Shown: piece after piece, positions 7,661 through 15,633 of the stretch
Numbering within the stretch: the first letter of the stretch is position 1
Layout: every line of letters begins with the position of its first letter
Assembly: GCF_018139985.1 (NCBI RefSeq)
Contig: NZ_JAGSOU010000016.1
Location: forward strand, 1-64,000
Length of the DNA: 64,000 nucleotides
Origin: Actibacterium sp. MT2.3-13A
Lineage (GTDB): Bacteria > Pseudomonadota > Alphaproteobacteria > Rhodobacterales > Rhodobacteraceae
Direction: 5' to 3'
The notes under the pieces: model-generated
Seen by the model: the letters and a program-made list of their open reading frames with translations, nothing else
Told to the model about the DNA's origin: nothing
Databases searched by the model: none
Made by a program: the position numbers and the translations under genes

Positions 7661-7879
7661 TTACTTGAAGCGGTAATTGATCCGGCCCTTGGTCAGATCA
7701 TAGGGGGTCATCTCGACCTGAACCCGGTCGCCTGCCAGAACACGGATGCGGTTCTTCCGCATCTTTCCTGCCGTGTGCGCGATGATCTCATGGCCGTTCT
7801 CAAGCTCGACCCGGAATGTCGCGTTCGGCAGGAGTTCCTTCACGACGCCGGGAAATTCGAGCATTTCTTCCTTGGCCAT
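7661..7879 (-). CDS. infA: Translation initiation factor IF-1
   Basis: 72 residues, the exact family size: a single OB-fold that occupies the 30S A site during initiation. [34 protein letters not shown] and the C-terminal GRINYRFK are all diagnostic. The ATG at 7879 with AGGAG 5 bases upstream is chosen over an in-frame ATG seven codons earlier. It heads the operon infA - small ORF - maf - RNase E/G - yacG. Confidence 0.97.
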   Translation of the reverse strand: MAKEEMLEFPGVVKELLPNATFRVELENGHEIIAHTAGKMRKNRIRVLAGDRVQVEMTPYDLTKGRINYRFK

Positions 7880-7954
7880 GGTCACTCCTAACTTATTCAC
7901 CCACCAAGCTGCGGGCGTGCCATTAAATGCGCCCAGTCGGGCGGGTTTTCAAGG

Positions 7955-8842
7955 CTATTTTGCGCCGAAGGGCACCGTTTCGACGCGCGGAGGGCGGCTT
8001 TTCTGCTCGGACCAGTGGCGCAGGGTGCGCACCTCGCCGGTTTCGCGCAGGCGCGAAACGGCCCCCGGGGCGATCTCGGCACAGACCCAGCCGGGGGCGT
8101 TCATCGCGCCCTCGGCCAGCACGCCGGTGGCGCAGAACGCCATGTCGGGCGGGCCGTAGATGGCCGCCGCGCCGTGATTTTCATCGACCGTCGGCGACCA
8201 GGGCGCGGCGCCCACGGTCGGGGCGTGGATGGTGATGCACTGGCCCTCCAGCGCGCGGGCCATGGCGCCGACGCGCACGCGGGAGTAGCCCGACAGCGCG
8301 TCTGTGCAGGAGGGGACGAGAATGATCTCGGCCCCCGCCTCGACCAGCGCGCGGCCAAGCAGCGGAAATTCGCTGTCATAGCAGATCAGCACGCCGATCC
8401 GGCCCAGCGCGGTGTCGAAAACGCGCAGCGGGCCGCCGGGAACGACGCCCCAGGGATCGCGCTCGAACAGGGTCATGATCTGCTTGTCCTGATGGCCCTG
8501 CTGGCCCTCGGGGCCGAACAGGCAGGCGCGGTTGACCGGGCGCGCGCCCTCGAACGCGGGGCCGGAGGCGGCGAGGATATGCACCCCATGCGCCCCCGCC
8601 AGCCGGGCATGCAGCGCGCTCACGCGGTCGTTCAGCGCCGCCACCGCATGCAGCGACCGCTGCAGATCGCCCGCCACCTCCGCCCCGGCCAGCGAGGCAA
8701 GCTCCATCGCGCCGTATTCGGGAAAGACCAGCAGATCGGCCCCCTGCCCCGCGGCTTCGGCCACCCAGCGGGTCAGCTTCGCCTCGTAGCTGTCCCAGCT
8801 GTCGTGCCAGTCGATCGGATAGGCGGCAGCGGCGAGTTTCAT
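7955..8842 (-). CDS. Carbon-nitrogen hydrolase (nitrilase superfamily)
   Basis: 295 residues. The nitrilase catalytic triad is visible: Glu42 in FPEYGAMEL, Lys120 in GHQDKQIM and Cys154 in GVLICYDSEFP. Such enzymes cleave non-peptide C-N bonds (amidase, carbamoylase or omega-amidase); the substrate cannot be inferred. The ATG at 8842 overlaps the GNAT stop by 4 bases, and the two are translationally coupled. In many bacteria a GNAT domain is fused to this type of nitrilase, so joint action on one substrate is plausible. The longer upstream frame is an overlap artefact. Confidence 0.9.
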   Translation of the reverse strand: MKLAAAAYPIDWHDSWDSYEAKLTRWVAEAAGQGADLLVFPEYGAMELASLAGAEVAGDLQRSLHAVAALNDRVSALHARLAGAHGVHILAASGPAFEGARPVNRACLFGPEGQQGHQDKQIMTLFERDPWGVVPGGPLRVFDTALGRIGVLICYDSEFPLLGRALVEAGAEIILVPSCTDALSGYSRVRVGAMARALEGQCITIHAPTVGAAPWSPTVDENHGAAAIYGPPDMAFCATGVLAEGAMNAPGWVCAEIAPGAVSRLRETGEVRTLRHWSEQKSRPPRVETVPFGAK

Positions 8843-9435
8843 CGGCTCTCCAGCTCCTTGATCCAGAATTGCAGGGGCTTCTCGGTCTGCTCCGGCTGGT
8901 CGATATCCTTCCACCGGAAATGCGCAACCGCCCCGTCCAGCGGCACATAGCCGCGCTTGCGCCAGAACGGATCGAGCGGGCGGTAACCGGCCGGGCGCAG
9001 CGGATGATCCCGGGGCCGGACCACGGCGCAGAAGGCGCTGTAGCGGCGGCCGAGCGCGCGGGCATGCGCCTCGCGCGCGTCGAAAAAGGCGTGCCCCGCC
9101 CCCTGCCCGCGATATTCGGGCAACAGCACGGATTCGGCGCAATAGAAGATGTCGCGCAGGTCATGGCCGGTGCCGGCGAAGGCTGCGGCGAAATCGCCGG
9201 CGTGATCCTCCATCGGCGTGCCCGTGGCCGCGCCCACCAGCCGCGCACCGTCGAAGGCGCCCACGAGGACCGCGTCGCGGCTGTCGCGGTAGCTGGCCAT
9301 GTAGCGCCGTTCGTAATCCAGGTCGCCGTCGTAGAGATAGGGCCAGTCGCGGAACACCGCGATCCGCAGGCGCGCGAGATCGTCGAGCGCGGCGTCCACA
9401 TCGGCGTCGGTCAGGATGCGGAAGCTCAGGCGCAT
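8839..9435 (-). CDS. GNAT family N-acetyltransferase
   Basis: 198 residues. The acetyl-CoA pyrophosphate loop is LLPEYRGQGAGHAFF around residues 107-121, preceded by the beta-4 strand FYCAESVLL; a C-terminal beta segment follows (FWRKRGYVPL). It overlaps the upstream NTF2-like gene by 10 bases and the downstream CN hydrolase by 4. GNAT/nitrilase pairs and fusions are common, though the acceptor is unknown. Confidence 0.88.
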   Translation of the reverse strand: MRLSFRILTDADVDAALDDLARLRIAVFRDWPYLYDGDLDYERRYMASYRDSRDAVLVGAFDGARLVGAATGTPMEDHAGDFAAAFAGTGHDLRDIFYCAESVLLPEYRGQGAGHAFFDAREAHARALGRRYSAFCAVVRPRDHPLRPAGYRPLDPFWRKRGYVPLDGAVAHFRWKDIDQPEQTEKPLQFWIKELESR

Positions 9436-9827
9436 GACACCTGCCTCAGCCAGTCGGCGAGATTGTAATAGGTGGTCACGCGGCAGATCTTGCCGTCGCG
9501 CAGGGTGAAGAAAGACCCGGCGGGCAGGACATAGGTCTGCCCCTTCGCGTCCGGCAGGCCGTCGTCGGTCTCCAGATAGGTGCCATTCACGGTGAATTCG
9601 GCCGCCGCGCGGGTGCCGTCGGGCGCGGTGAAGATCACCATGTCGGTCAGCCGCTCGCGGTAGCAGCGGTTCATATGCGCGCAGAAATCGCGGAACAGGT
9701 CCTTGCCGTGCCGCACCTTGCCCTCGTTGACGTGATGGGCCACGTCCTCGGTCAGTTCGGCCAGCATGGCCTCGATGTCGCCGGCGTTGAAGGCGGCGAA
9801 ATAGCGTTCAATCGTCTGCCGTGCCAT
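9426..9827 (-). CDS. NTF2-like / SnoaL-type protein (ketosteroid-isomerase-related)
   Basis: 133 residues with the cone-shaped NTF2 fold signature: N-terminal helix with YFAAFNAGDIEAMLAEL, then LTEDVAHHVN, and beta strands ending in FFTLRDGKICRVTTYYNLADWL. Members include isomerases, hydratases and binding proteins; no catalytic residue set points to one. It overlaps the phosphatase upstream by 20 bases and GNAT downstream by 10. Confidence 0.85.
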   Translation of the reverse strand: MARQTIERYFAAFNAGDIEAMLAELTEDVAHHVNEGKVRHGKDLFRDFCAHMNRCYRERLTDMVIFTAPDGTRAAAEFTVNGTYLETDDGLPDAKGQTYVLPAGSFFTLRDGKICRVTTYYNLADWLRQVSCA

Positions 9828-10290
9828 GATTCACTCCGTCGTCAGGGGGGCCGAAACGCTCGATCAGGCGGTCGACGATCTGGTCGCGCGTCTGGCGATA
9901 GGCCTTGAGCTTGGTCTCGCGGTCCTCGCCCAGCCCGGCGGGATCGAGGATCGGCCAGTATTCCACATCCAGGTGGAACAGCCGCGTCAGATCCAGCGCC
10001 CGGCGCTGGCTGGCCGGCGACAGCGCCACCACCAGGTCGAAGCCCGACAGGTCGTCGCCCCAGTCCTGCATCTCGTCGAAGGAGCGCGCGCGGTGGCGGT
10101 GCAGATCGACCCCGATCTCCTTGCACACGGCGATCGCGAAGCCGTCGATCTCCTGATCGTTGCCGACTCCGGCCGACTGCACATAGACCCGCTTGCCGTA
10201 GAATTTCTTCATGATCCCCTCGGCCATGGGCGAGCGGATCGCGTTGTGATCGCAGCAGAAGAGAACCGAATGCGGAAGGTCCCCAGCCAC
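9808..10290 (-). CDS. Low-molecular-weight phosphatase family protein
   Basis: 160 residues. The P-loop C-X5-R is CDHNAIR (Cys13 to Arg19) followed by SPMAEG, and the general-acid loop is ILDPAG (Asp116-Pro117), so the LMW protein-tyrosine-phosphatase/arsenate-reductase fold is intact. The second Cys of the classic CxxNxCRS loop is Ile here, arguing against a redox arsenate reductase. It sits 4 bases after the UPF0262 gene, in the hisD operon, a placement typical of Rhodobacterales. Confidence 0.88.
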   Translation of the reverse strand: MAGDLPHSVLFCCDHNAIRSPMAEGIMKKFYGKRVYVQSAGVGNDQEIDGFAIAVCKEIGVDLHRHRARSFDEMQDWGDDLSGFDLVVALSPASQRRALDLTRLFHLDVEYWPILDPAGLGEDRETKLKAYRQTRDQIVDRLIERFGPPDDGVNHGTADD

Positions 10291-10294
10291 GCTC

Positions 10295-10780
10295 TCACCC
10301 CCCGAAATGCAGCACGCAGATCAGGGTGAACAGGCGTCGCGCGGTGTCGATATCGACCTCGGCCTTGCCCGTCAGGCGCTCCTGCAGCACCCGCGCGCCC
10401 TCATTGTGGATGCCGCGGCGGGCCATGTCGATGGCCTCGATCTGGCTGGGGGGCAGCTTCTTGACCGCATCGAAATAGCTTTCGCAGATCTGCCAGTAGT
10501 CCTTGACCACCTGCCGGAACGGGCTGAGCGAGAGGTGGAACTCGGCCACCGTGTCGCCGGCTTCGGTGCGCACGTCGAACACCAGCCGCTTGTCGCGGAT
10601 CGCCAGGAACAGGTGATAGGGGCCCGGCGGCACCGGACGGTCGCCGCGTGGCGGCAAGGCGAAGCTGTTGTCCTCCAGCAGGTCGAAGATCGCGACGCGG
10701 CGCTCCTGCTCGATCTCGGGCGTGGGCGCCGGCAGGTTTGATTCGTCGATCTCGACATGGGCGAGGCGCGAGGCTGTCAT
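10295..10780 (-). CDS. UPF0262 family protein
   Basis: 161 residues of the uncharacterised alphaproteobacterial family UPF0262, recognised by FDLLEDNSFALP, GPYHLFLAIRDKRLVFDV and IDMARRGIHNEGARVLQERL. No catalytic motif or membrane segment is seen. The ATG at 10780 overlaps the hisD stop by 4 bases; the much longer upstream frame lies inside hisD and is ignored. Confidence 0.9.
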   Translation of the reverse strand: MTASRLAHVEIDESNLPAPTPEIEQERRVAIFDLLEDNSFALPPRGDRPVPPGPYHLFLAIRDKRLVFDVRTEAGDTVAEFHLSLSPFRQVVKDYWQICESYFDAVKKLPPSQIEAIDMARRGIHNEGARVLQERLTGKAEVDIDTARRLFTLICVLHFGG

Positions 10781-12087
10781 TCCGCGCCCTCGTTCAGACG
10801 GTCGAGGCGGGCGCGCACCGACAGGCCGTGTGCCTCCAGGCTTTCCGACTTGGCCAGGCACTCGGCCGCCGGACCGATGGCGCGAAGCGCCGCGGGCGTC
10901 ATCTTGGCCAGCGTGGTGCGTTTGATGAAATCCATCACCGACAGCCCCGACGAGAACCGCGCCGAGCGGGCGGTGGGCAGAACGTGGTTGGGGCCGCCGA
11001 TATAGTCGCCGATCGCCTCGGGCGTCCACTGGCCGAGGAAGATCGCCCCGGCATGGGTGATCTTCTCGGACAGCGCCTCGGGGTCGGCGACGCAGAGCTC
11101 CAGGTGCTCGGGCGCCACGCGGTTCGACAGTTCAGCCGCCTCGTCGAGGTCGCGCACGGTGATCACCGCGCCGAAGTCGCGCCAGCTGGCGCCGGCGATG
11201 GCGCGGCGCTCCAGCGTCTCCAGCCGCTTCTCGACGGCGGCTGCCACCGCCTGGCCGAAACCCGCGTCGTCGGTGACCAGGATCGACTGCGCGCTTTCGT
11301 CGTGCTCGGCCTGGCTCAGCAGGTCCACCGCCACCCAGTCGGGATCGTTGTCGCGGTCGGCGATCACCAGGATCTCGGAGGGGCCAGCGATCATGTCGAT
11401 CCCCACCTTGCCGAAAACCCGCCGCTTGGCCGCCGCCACGAAGGCGTTGCCGGGGCCGGTGATCTTGTCGACCGGCGTGATCGTCGCCGTGCCATAGGCC
11501 ATGGCCGCGATCGCCTGCGCGCCGCCGATGCGATAGACCGTGTCCACACCCGACAGCTTCGCCGCCAGCAGAACCAGCGGGTTGACCTTGCCCCCGGGCG
11601 TGGGGGCGCAGATCACCAGCCGCTCGACGCCTGCCACATGCGCGGGAATGGCGTTCATCAGCACCGAGGACGGGTAGGAGGCCAGCCCTCCAGGCACATA
11701 GAGCCCCGCCGCCGAGACCGGCGTCCAGCGCCAGCCCAGCATGGCGCCCTCGGGGTCGGTCCAGCTGTGATCCTCGGGCATCTGGCGAACGTGGTAGGCG
11801 CGGATGCGCTCGGCCGCCAGTTCCAGCGCCGCGCGCTCGGCCGCGGGCACCTGGGCGCAGGCGGCCTCGATCTCCTCGGGGGTGAAGGCCAGCGTCTCGG
11901 GCGTCAGCTCCAGCCGGTCCAGCTTCGCCGTCAGCTCGATCACCGCGGCATCGCCGCGCGCGCGCACATCGGCGATGATGCCCGCCACGATGTCATCGAC
12001 ATCGGGGCTGTCCTCGCGCTTGGCCGACAGGAGCGCGGCAAATTCGGTTTCGAAATCGGCGTCGGTGGTTGTCAGGAAAACCGGCAT
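10777..12087 (-). CDS. hisD: Histidinol dehydrogenase
   Basis: 436 residues, the usual size. HisD oxidises L-histidinol to L-histidine in two NAD-dependent steps with a zinc ion. Family landmarks are ADVRARGDAAVIELT, YVPGGLASYPSSVLMN, the catalytic segment DLLSQAEHDESAQ and GPNHVLPT. The start at 12087 fits the conserved N-terminus MPVFLTTTDADFE; the upstream extension of this frame is untranslated sequence. It heads a tightly coupled run through UPF0262, phosphatase, NTF2-like, GNAT and CN-hydrolase genes. No other his biosynthesis gene is adjacent, though a hisN-type phosphatase lies at 19933-20733. Confidence 0.96.
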   Translation of the reverse strand: MPVFLTTTDADFETEFAALLSAKREDSPDVDDIVAGIIADVRARGDAAVIELTAKLDRLELTPETLAFTPEEIEAACAQVPAAERAALELAAERIRAYHVRQMPEDHSWTDPEGAMLGWRWTPVSAAGLYVPGGLASYPSSVLMNAIPAHVAGVERLVICAPTPGGKVNPLVLLAAKLSGVDTVYRIGGAQAIAAMAYGTATITPVDKITGPGNAFVAAAKRRVFGKVGIDMIAGPSEILVIADRDNDPDWVAVDLLSQAEHDESAQSILVTDDAGFGQAVAAAVEKRLETLERRAIAGASWRDFGAVITVRDLDEAAELSNRVAPEHLELCVADPEALSEKITHAGAIFLGQWTPEAIGDYIGGPNHVLPTARSARFSSGLSVMDFIKRTTLAKMTPAALRAIGPAAECLAKSESLEAHGLSVRARLDRLNEGAE

Positions 12088-12192
12088 GCGTGCCTCGCAG
12101 AAAAGCTGATGCGCCCGGTTTAGCCACATTTTCCTCGGGTTTGAACCGCTCAGTGCAGCCAATCGGGCCGGAAGGCCCGTCTCAAAGAAACA

Positions 12193-12206
12193 TTGACCTG
12201 TGTCAA
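12193..12206. promoter_or_regulatory. FNR/Crp-type palindrome between hisD and the cytochrome gene
   Basis: TTGACCTGTGTCAA is a perfect TTGAC-N4-GTCAA dyad, the half-site spacing of FNR-family regulators (FnrL, Dnr/NnrR). It lies 129 bases before the ATG of the c-type cytochrome, a plausible oxygen- or NO-responsive target. The rest of the 247-base gap shows no gene. Confidence 0.6.
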
Positions 12207-12334
12207 GGCGAATCTCCCCCGATGCCAGAAGCTGGAATGAGGGCATGCCCATGCCGCCCGCGAAACGAGGCGGCAGGCTGCCGGTTGTTCCGGTCCACGC
12301 GTCTGTCGTGGCAAATCCAATAGGGGAGAAGACA

Positions 12335-12745
12335 ATGTCGATCAATGCCTTGAAAAAGCCCGCCGCAGTCCTCGCCGCGCTGTCGATGCTGGCCGGCGCG
12401 GCCCATGCCGACGACGCGGGCAAGGACGAATTCATGCAGGCCTGCGCCGCCTGCCACGGCGAGAGCGGCGTCGGCGACGGCCCGCTGGCCGAGCTGATGA
12501 CCGTGCCCGTGCCCAACCTCACCACCCTGGCCCAGAGCAACGACGGCGTCTTCCCGATGCTGGAGGTGATCCATGTCATCGACGGGCGCACCGGGGTCCG
12601 CGGCCACGGCTATCCGATGCCGGTCTGGGGGTCGCGATTCAAGAGCGAGGTGGTGGAGTCCATGGGCGAATACGGCGCCGAGATGGTCGTGCGCGGCCGC
12701 GTGCTGTCGATCGCCTATTATCTGGAATCGATCCAGCAGAAGTGA
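12335..12745 (+). CDS. Periplasmic monohaem c-type cytochrome
   Basis: 136 residues. Residues 1-25 form a Sec signal peptide ending AHA, then comes one haem attachment site CAACH (Cys37, Cys40, His41); the probable axial Met is Met95 in GYPMPVWG. The GGVGDGP-like stretch ESGVGDGPLAEL after the haem site is typical of small class I cytochromes. The start at 12335 follows a GGGGAG ribosome binding site and gives the signal peptide a proper n-region. An FNR-type palindrome upstream suggests induction at low oxygen. The electron partner is unknown. Confidence 0.9.
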   Translation: MSINALKKPAAVLAALSMLAGAAHADDAGKDEFMQACAACHGESGVGDGPLAELMTVPVPNLTTLAQSNDGVFPMLEVIHVIDGRTGVRGHGYPMPVWGSRFKSEVVESMGEYGAEMVVRGRVLSIAYYLESIQQK

Positions 12746-12787
12746 GTTCCCGCCCCTGCCCCGCCGGGGGCCGGGGCGATGCTCGCC

Positions 12788-13261
12788 TCAGTCGTGCTTC
12801 GGCACGGCGCGCGAGGGCGCCGCATAGGGGCGGGTGACGTCCTTCAGCGTCACGTCGATGCATTCGACATCCAGCGCGATCACGCCATCGCCCGCAAGCG
12901 TCAGCAGAACACGCCCCGCGCCGTCGTCGCCGGGCTCGAAGCCCACCGACAGCAGCGACAGCACCAGGTCCTTGTCGGCCCGGTCGATTCCCTGCGAACT
13001 GACCTTCAGCACGTCGCCGAAATCGAGCACGGTCTGCACCCGCTCGTAGGGCCGGCCGCGCGCCTCGGCGGCGGCGCGGTCCTCCCAGCGGAATCGGTTC
13101 ACCAGCAGCGCAAAGAGCCGCGACCGCGGCCGCCACGCGATCTCGGTGATCGGAAAGACGGCATCCTGCACCAGGCTCGAAATCACCTCGAGATCCTCGA
13201 CCGTGACGGCCTGCAGGTAGAGCGGGCGCTCGGCGCCGTCCTCGAATCGCGCGTCGGTCAT
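12788..13261 (-). CDS. DUF2948 family protein
   Basis: 157 residues matching the alphaproteobacterial DUF2948 pattern: [20 protein letters not shown], then [11 protein letters not shown] and the LVNRFRWED segment. No function is established. It overlaps murA by 4 bases and is co-transcribed downstream of it, the usual arrangement in Rhodobacterales. A GC hairpin (GCCCCG/CGGGGC, about 12754-12775) stands between it and the convergent cytochrome gene. Confidence 0.88.
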   Translation of the reverse strand: MTDARFEDGAERPLYLQAVTVEDLEVISSLVQDAVFPITEIAWRPRSRLFALLVNRFRWEDRAAAEARGRPYERVQTVLDFGDVLKVSSQGIDRADKDLVLSLLSVGFEPGDDGAGRVLLTLAGDGVIALDVECIDVTLKDVTRPYAAPSRAVPKHD

Positions 13262-14526
13262 CGGTCCTTGATCCTTTCGATCCTGGCGCCACAGGCACCC
13301 AGCTTCTCCTCGACTTTCTCATAACCGCGGTCGAGGTGATAGACCCGGCTGACCACGGTCTCGCCCTCGGCGGCCAGACCCGCCAGGATCAGCGACACGC
13401 TGGCGCGCAGATCGGTAGCCATCACCGGCGCGCCCTTCAGCCGCTCAACCCCGGACACCGAGGCGGTGCCGCCCTGCACGTCGATCCGGGCGCCCATGCG
13501 CATCAGTTCGGGCGCATGCATGAAGCGGTTCTCGAAAATGGTCTCCTCCAGAACGCTGGTGCCCTCGGCGGTGCACAGCAACGCCATCATCTGCGCCTGC
13601 AGATCGGTGGGGAAGCCGGGGAAGGGTTCGGTGGTGACGTCGACGGCCCTCACCCGGCCGTTGCGGCGCGCGACCCTCAGCCCGCGCGGGGTTTCCTCGA
13701 CGCTGATGCCGGCCTCGTCCAGCTTCTCGACGAAGGCGGCGACGAGATCCAGGCGGCCGCCCAGGCATTCGACTTCGCCGCCGGCGATGGCGGGCGCCAG
13801 CATGTAGGTGCCCAGCTCGATCCGGTCGACGACGACCGGATGCGTGGCGCCGTGCAGGCTGTCGACGCCCTGCACGGTGATGGTGTTGGTCCCCTCGCCC
13901 TCGATCTGGGCGCCCATCTGGCGCAGGCATTGCGCCAGATCCACGATCTCGGGCTCGCGCGCGGCGTTCTTCAGAACCGTCGTGCCCTTGGCCAGGGTCG
14001 CCGCCATCAGCACGTTCTCGGTCGCGCCGACCGAGACGAAGGGAAACGCGACCACCGCGCCCTTCAGCCCGCCCGGGGCCTGCGCGTGGACATAGCCGTC
14101 CTTCAGCTCCAGTTCGGCGCCCAGCGCCTCCAGCCCCTTGAGGTGCAGGTCGACCGGCCGCGCGCCAATGGCGCAGCCGCCGGGAAGCGAGACCACCGCG
14201 TGCCCGTGCCGTGCCAGCATCGGCCCCAGCACCAGGATCGAGGCGCGCATCTTGCGCACGATGTCATAGTCGGCGGTCAGGTTGTTGATGTCATGGCTCG
14301 ACATCGCCAGCACCTGGCCGTGCTGCAGGCTGGTCACCTCGGCGCCCAGCGATTGCAGCAGCGTGGTCATGGTGCGGATATCGGAGAGCCGCGGGGCGTT
14401 GGTCAGCGTCAGCGGCTCATCGCTGAGCAGCGTGGCCGGCATCAGCGTCAGGCAGGCGTTCTTTGCGCCGGCGATGGGGATTTCCCCATGCAGCGCCCCG
14501 CCCCCGTTGATCACGATCGAATCCAT
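13258..14526 (-). CDS. murA: UDP-N-acetylglucosamine 1-carboxyvinyltransferase
   Basis: 422 residues. MurA transfers enolpyruvate from PEP to UDP-GlcNAc, the first committed step of peptidoglycan synthesis and the target of fosfomycin. Lys22-Asn23 (GAKNACL) and the loop [15 protein letters not shown] carrying catalytic Cys118 are present; Cys at this position predicts fosfomycin sensitivity of the enzyme. The start is the canonical MDSIVINGG. The downstream DUF2948 gene overlaps by 4 bases. Confidence 0.97.
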   Translation of the reverse strand: MDSIVINGGGALHGEIPIAGAKNACLTLMPATLLSDEPLTLTNAPRLSDIRTMTTLLQSLGAEVTSLQHGQVLAMSSHDINNLTADYDIVRKMRASILVLGPMLARHGHAVVSLPGGCAIGARPVDLHLKGLEALGAELELKDGYVHAQAPGGLKGAVVAFPFVSVGATENVLMAATLAKGTTVLKNAAREPEIVDLAQCLRQMGAQIEGEGTNTITVQGVDSLHGATHPVVVDRIELGTYMLAPAIAGGEVECLGGRLDLVAAFVEKLDEAGISVEETPRGLRVARRNGRVRAVDVTTEPFPGFPTDLQAQMMALLCTAEGTSVLEETIFENRFMHAPELMRMGARIDVQGGTASVSGVERLKGAPVMATDLRASVSLILAGLAAEGETVVSRVYHLDRGYEKVEEKLGACGARIERIKDR

Positions 14527-14542
14527 CTGCTCTTCCTCTTGC

Positions 14543-14689
14543 TTATTTGTCGTCGGCGGCGGGCTTGCGCGCGCGGGCCTGCGCCTTGCGCCGGGCCAGA
14601 TTGGCCTTCAGCGCCGCTTTCAGCCGGTCTTCGCGGCTGTCGCCCGGCTTGCGGCCGGGGGCTTTGGGGCGACTGGGTTTGTCCTTCAT
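14543..14689 (-). CDS. 48-residue basic protein upstream of murA
   Basis: A short frame from ATG 14689 to TAA 14543 encodes a Lys/Arg/Ala-rich peptide, [11 protein letters not shown] then [20 protein letters not shown]. The [18 protein letters not shown] core is a helix that I recall at the same place in other Rhodobacterales, which is why I call it a gene. It ends 16 bases before murA on the same strand. The strong positive charge suggests nucleic-acid or ribosome contact; function unknown. Confidence 0.7.
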   Translation of the reverse strand: MKDKPSRPKAPGRKPGDSREDRLKAALKANLARRKAQARARKPAADDK

Positions 14690-14775
14690 GGCCCTTCTCT
14701 ATCGCGGATGCAAAAAACCGTCCAGATAGCGCTTGCGTCCCCCGCCGAATGCGTCTAATCAGCCCCCCACGCCAG

Positions 14776-14850
14776 GCCGCAGTAGCTCAGTGGTAGAGCG
14801 CACCCTTGGTAAGGGTGAGGTCGGGAGTTCAATCCTCCCCTGCGGCACCA
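14776..14850 (+). tRNA. tRNA-Thr (anticodon GGT)
   Basis: A 75-nt cloverleaf with encoded CCA: acceptor GCCGCAG/CTGCGGC, D-arm GCTC/GAGC, anticodon stem CACCC/GGGTG with loop TTGGTAA (GGT), T-loop TTCAATC. All stems pair. It stands alone between the small basic gene and the repeat-rich gap before fthC. Confidence 0.96.
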
Positions 14851-14911
14851 TTGCTTTCCCTGCGAAAAATCGAACATCAGCGAAAGCAGTGCGCCGCATC
14901 AACCGGCCATT

Positions 14912-14995
14912 GGGGCTCCGCCCCAAACCCCGGAGTATTTTCGCCAAGAAGAAAGTCCCAGGGGTCTTCTGGCCCCAAGTATCCCCGCCGGAGGC
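14912..14995. repeat. Dispersed palindromic repeat, copy 1 (imperfect inverted pair)
   Basis: GGGGCTCCGCCCC (14912-14924) leads into GGAGTATTTTCGCCAAGA.. (14932-14955). A diverged inverted copy, TCTTCTGGCCCCAAGTATCC then CCGCCGGAGGC, follows at 14966-14995. It shares its core with the copies at 23453, 36811 and 57152. The surrounding gap 14851-15069 holds no gene. Confidence 0.7.
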
Positions 14996-15069
14996 ACCCC
15001 GAGCATCCGGCCGCAGGCCGGGTGCGAGACAAGAGCCTTGCGCCGCAGGCGCGCAATTCGGCGGGCGGC

Positions 15070-15633
15070 TCAGCCGAAGCGCAGCACGCCCTCCTCCGTC
15101 ACGATCCGGTCGAGCGGCTGGTCGGTGGGCTCGGTGGGCAGGGTTCCGGCCTCCTGCCCGGCATAGGCGAAGCCGATGGCCAGGACCGGGCGGCGGGCGC
15201 GCAGCGCCGCCAGCGTGCGGTCGTAGAACCCCCCGCCATAGCCCAGCCGCGCACCCAGCCGGTCGAAGGCCAGCAGCGGCACGATCAGAACGTCGGGTTC
15301 CACGAACGCGCCCTCAGCGGGCACCAGCGCGCCGAAGGGACCGTCGATCATGGCGCAGCCGGGGTGCCATTCGCGGAAGATCAGCGGCAGCCCCTCGCCC
15401 TGGATGACCGGCACGCAGAGCGTGGCCTCGCGCGCCATCGCCGCCATCGCGGACAGCGGGTCGGCCTCGGTGCGGATCGGCATGTAGCCCGCGATCACGG
15501 CGCCGGCATGGGGGCGCAACTCCTCCAGCAGTCGCGCGGCGGCCCGGGCGGCCCGGTCGGGGTCATGCGCGGCGCGCCGCCGGGCGCGCGCGGCGCGCCG
15601 CGCCGCCGCCTTCGGCTCGGCCGCGCGGCTCAC
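15070..15633 (-). CDS. 5-formyltetrahydrofolate cyclo-ligase
   Basis: 187 residues, the family size. It converts 5-formyl-THF to 5,10-methenyl-THF with ATP, returning folate to the one-carbon pool. The nucleotide-binding signature LGYGGGFYDRTLA near residue 140 is clear, with ARRAARARRRA at the start and VPLLAFDRLGARLG before the motif. The start is GTG at 15633, overlapping the mgtE stop in a GTGA junction; the much longer frame upstream is inside mgtE. Translation is probably coupled to mgtE. Confidence 0.92.
   Translation of the reverse strand: MSRAAEPKAAARRAARARRRAAHDPDRAARAAARLLEELRPHAGAVIAGYMPIRTEADPLSAMAAMAREATLCVPVIQGEGLPLIFREWHPGCAMIDGPFGALVPAEGAFVEPDVLIVPLLAFDRLGARLGYGGGFYDRTLAALRARRPVLAIGFAYAGQEAGTLPTEPTDQPLDRIVTEEGVLRFG

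Noticed and set aside
10648-12123. 491-codon plus-strand frame across hisD
   Set aside because: Antisense shadow of hisD with biased composition; hisD is complete with its active-site motifs.
13336-14796. 486-codon plus-strand frame across murA
   Set aside because: Antisense shadow of murA; no recognisable domain and it would run into tRNA-Thr.
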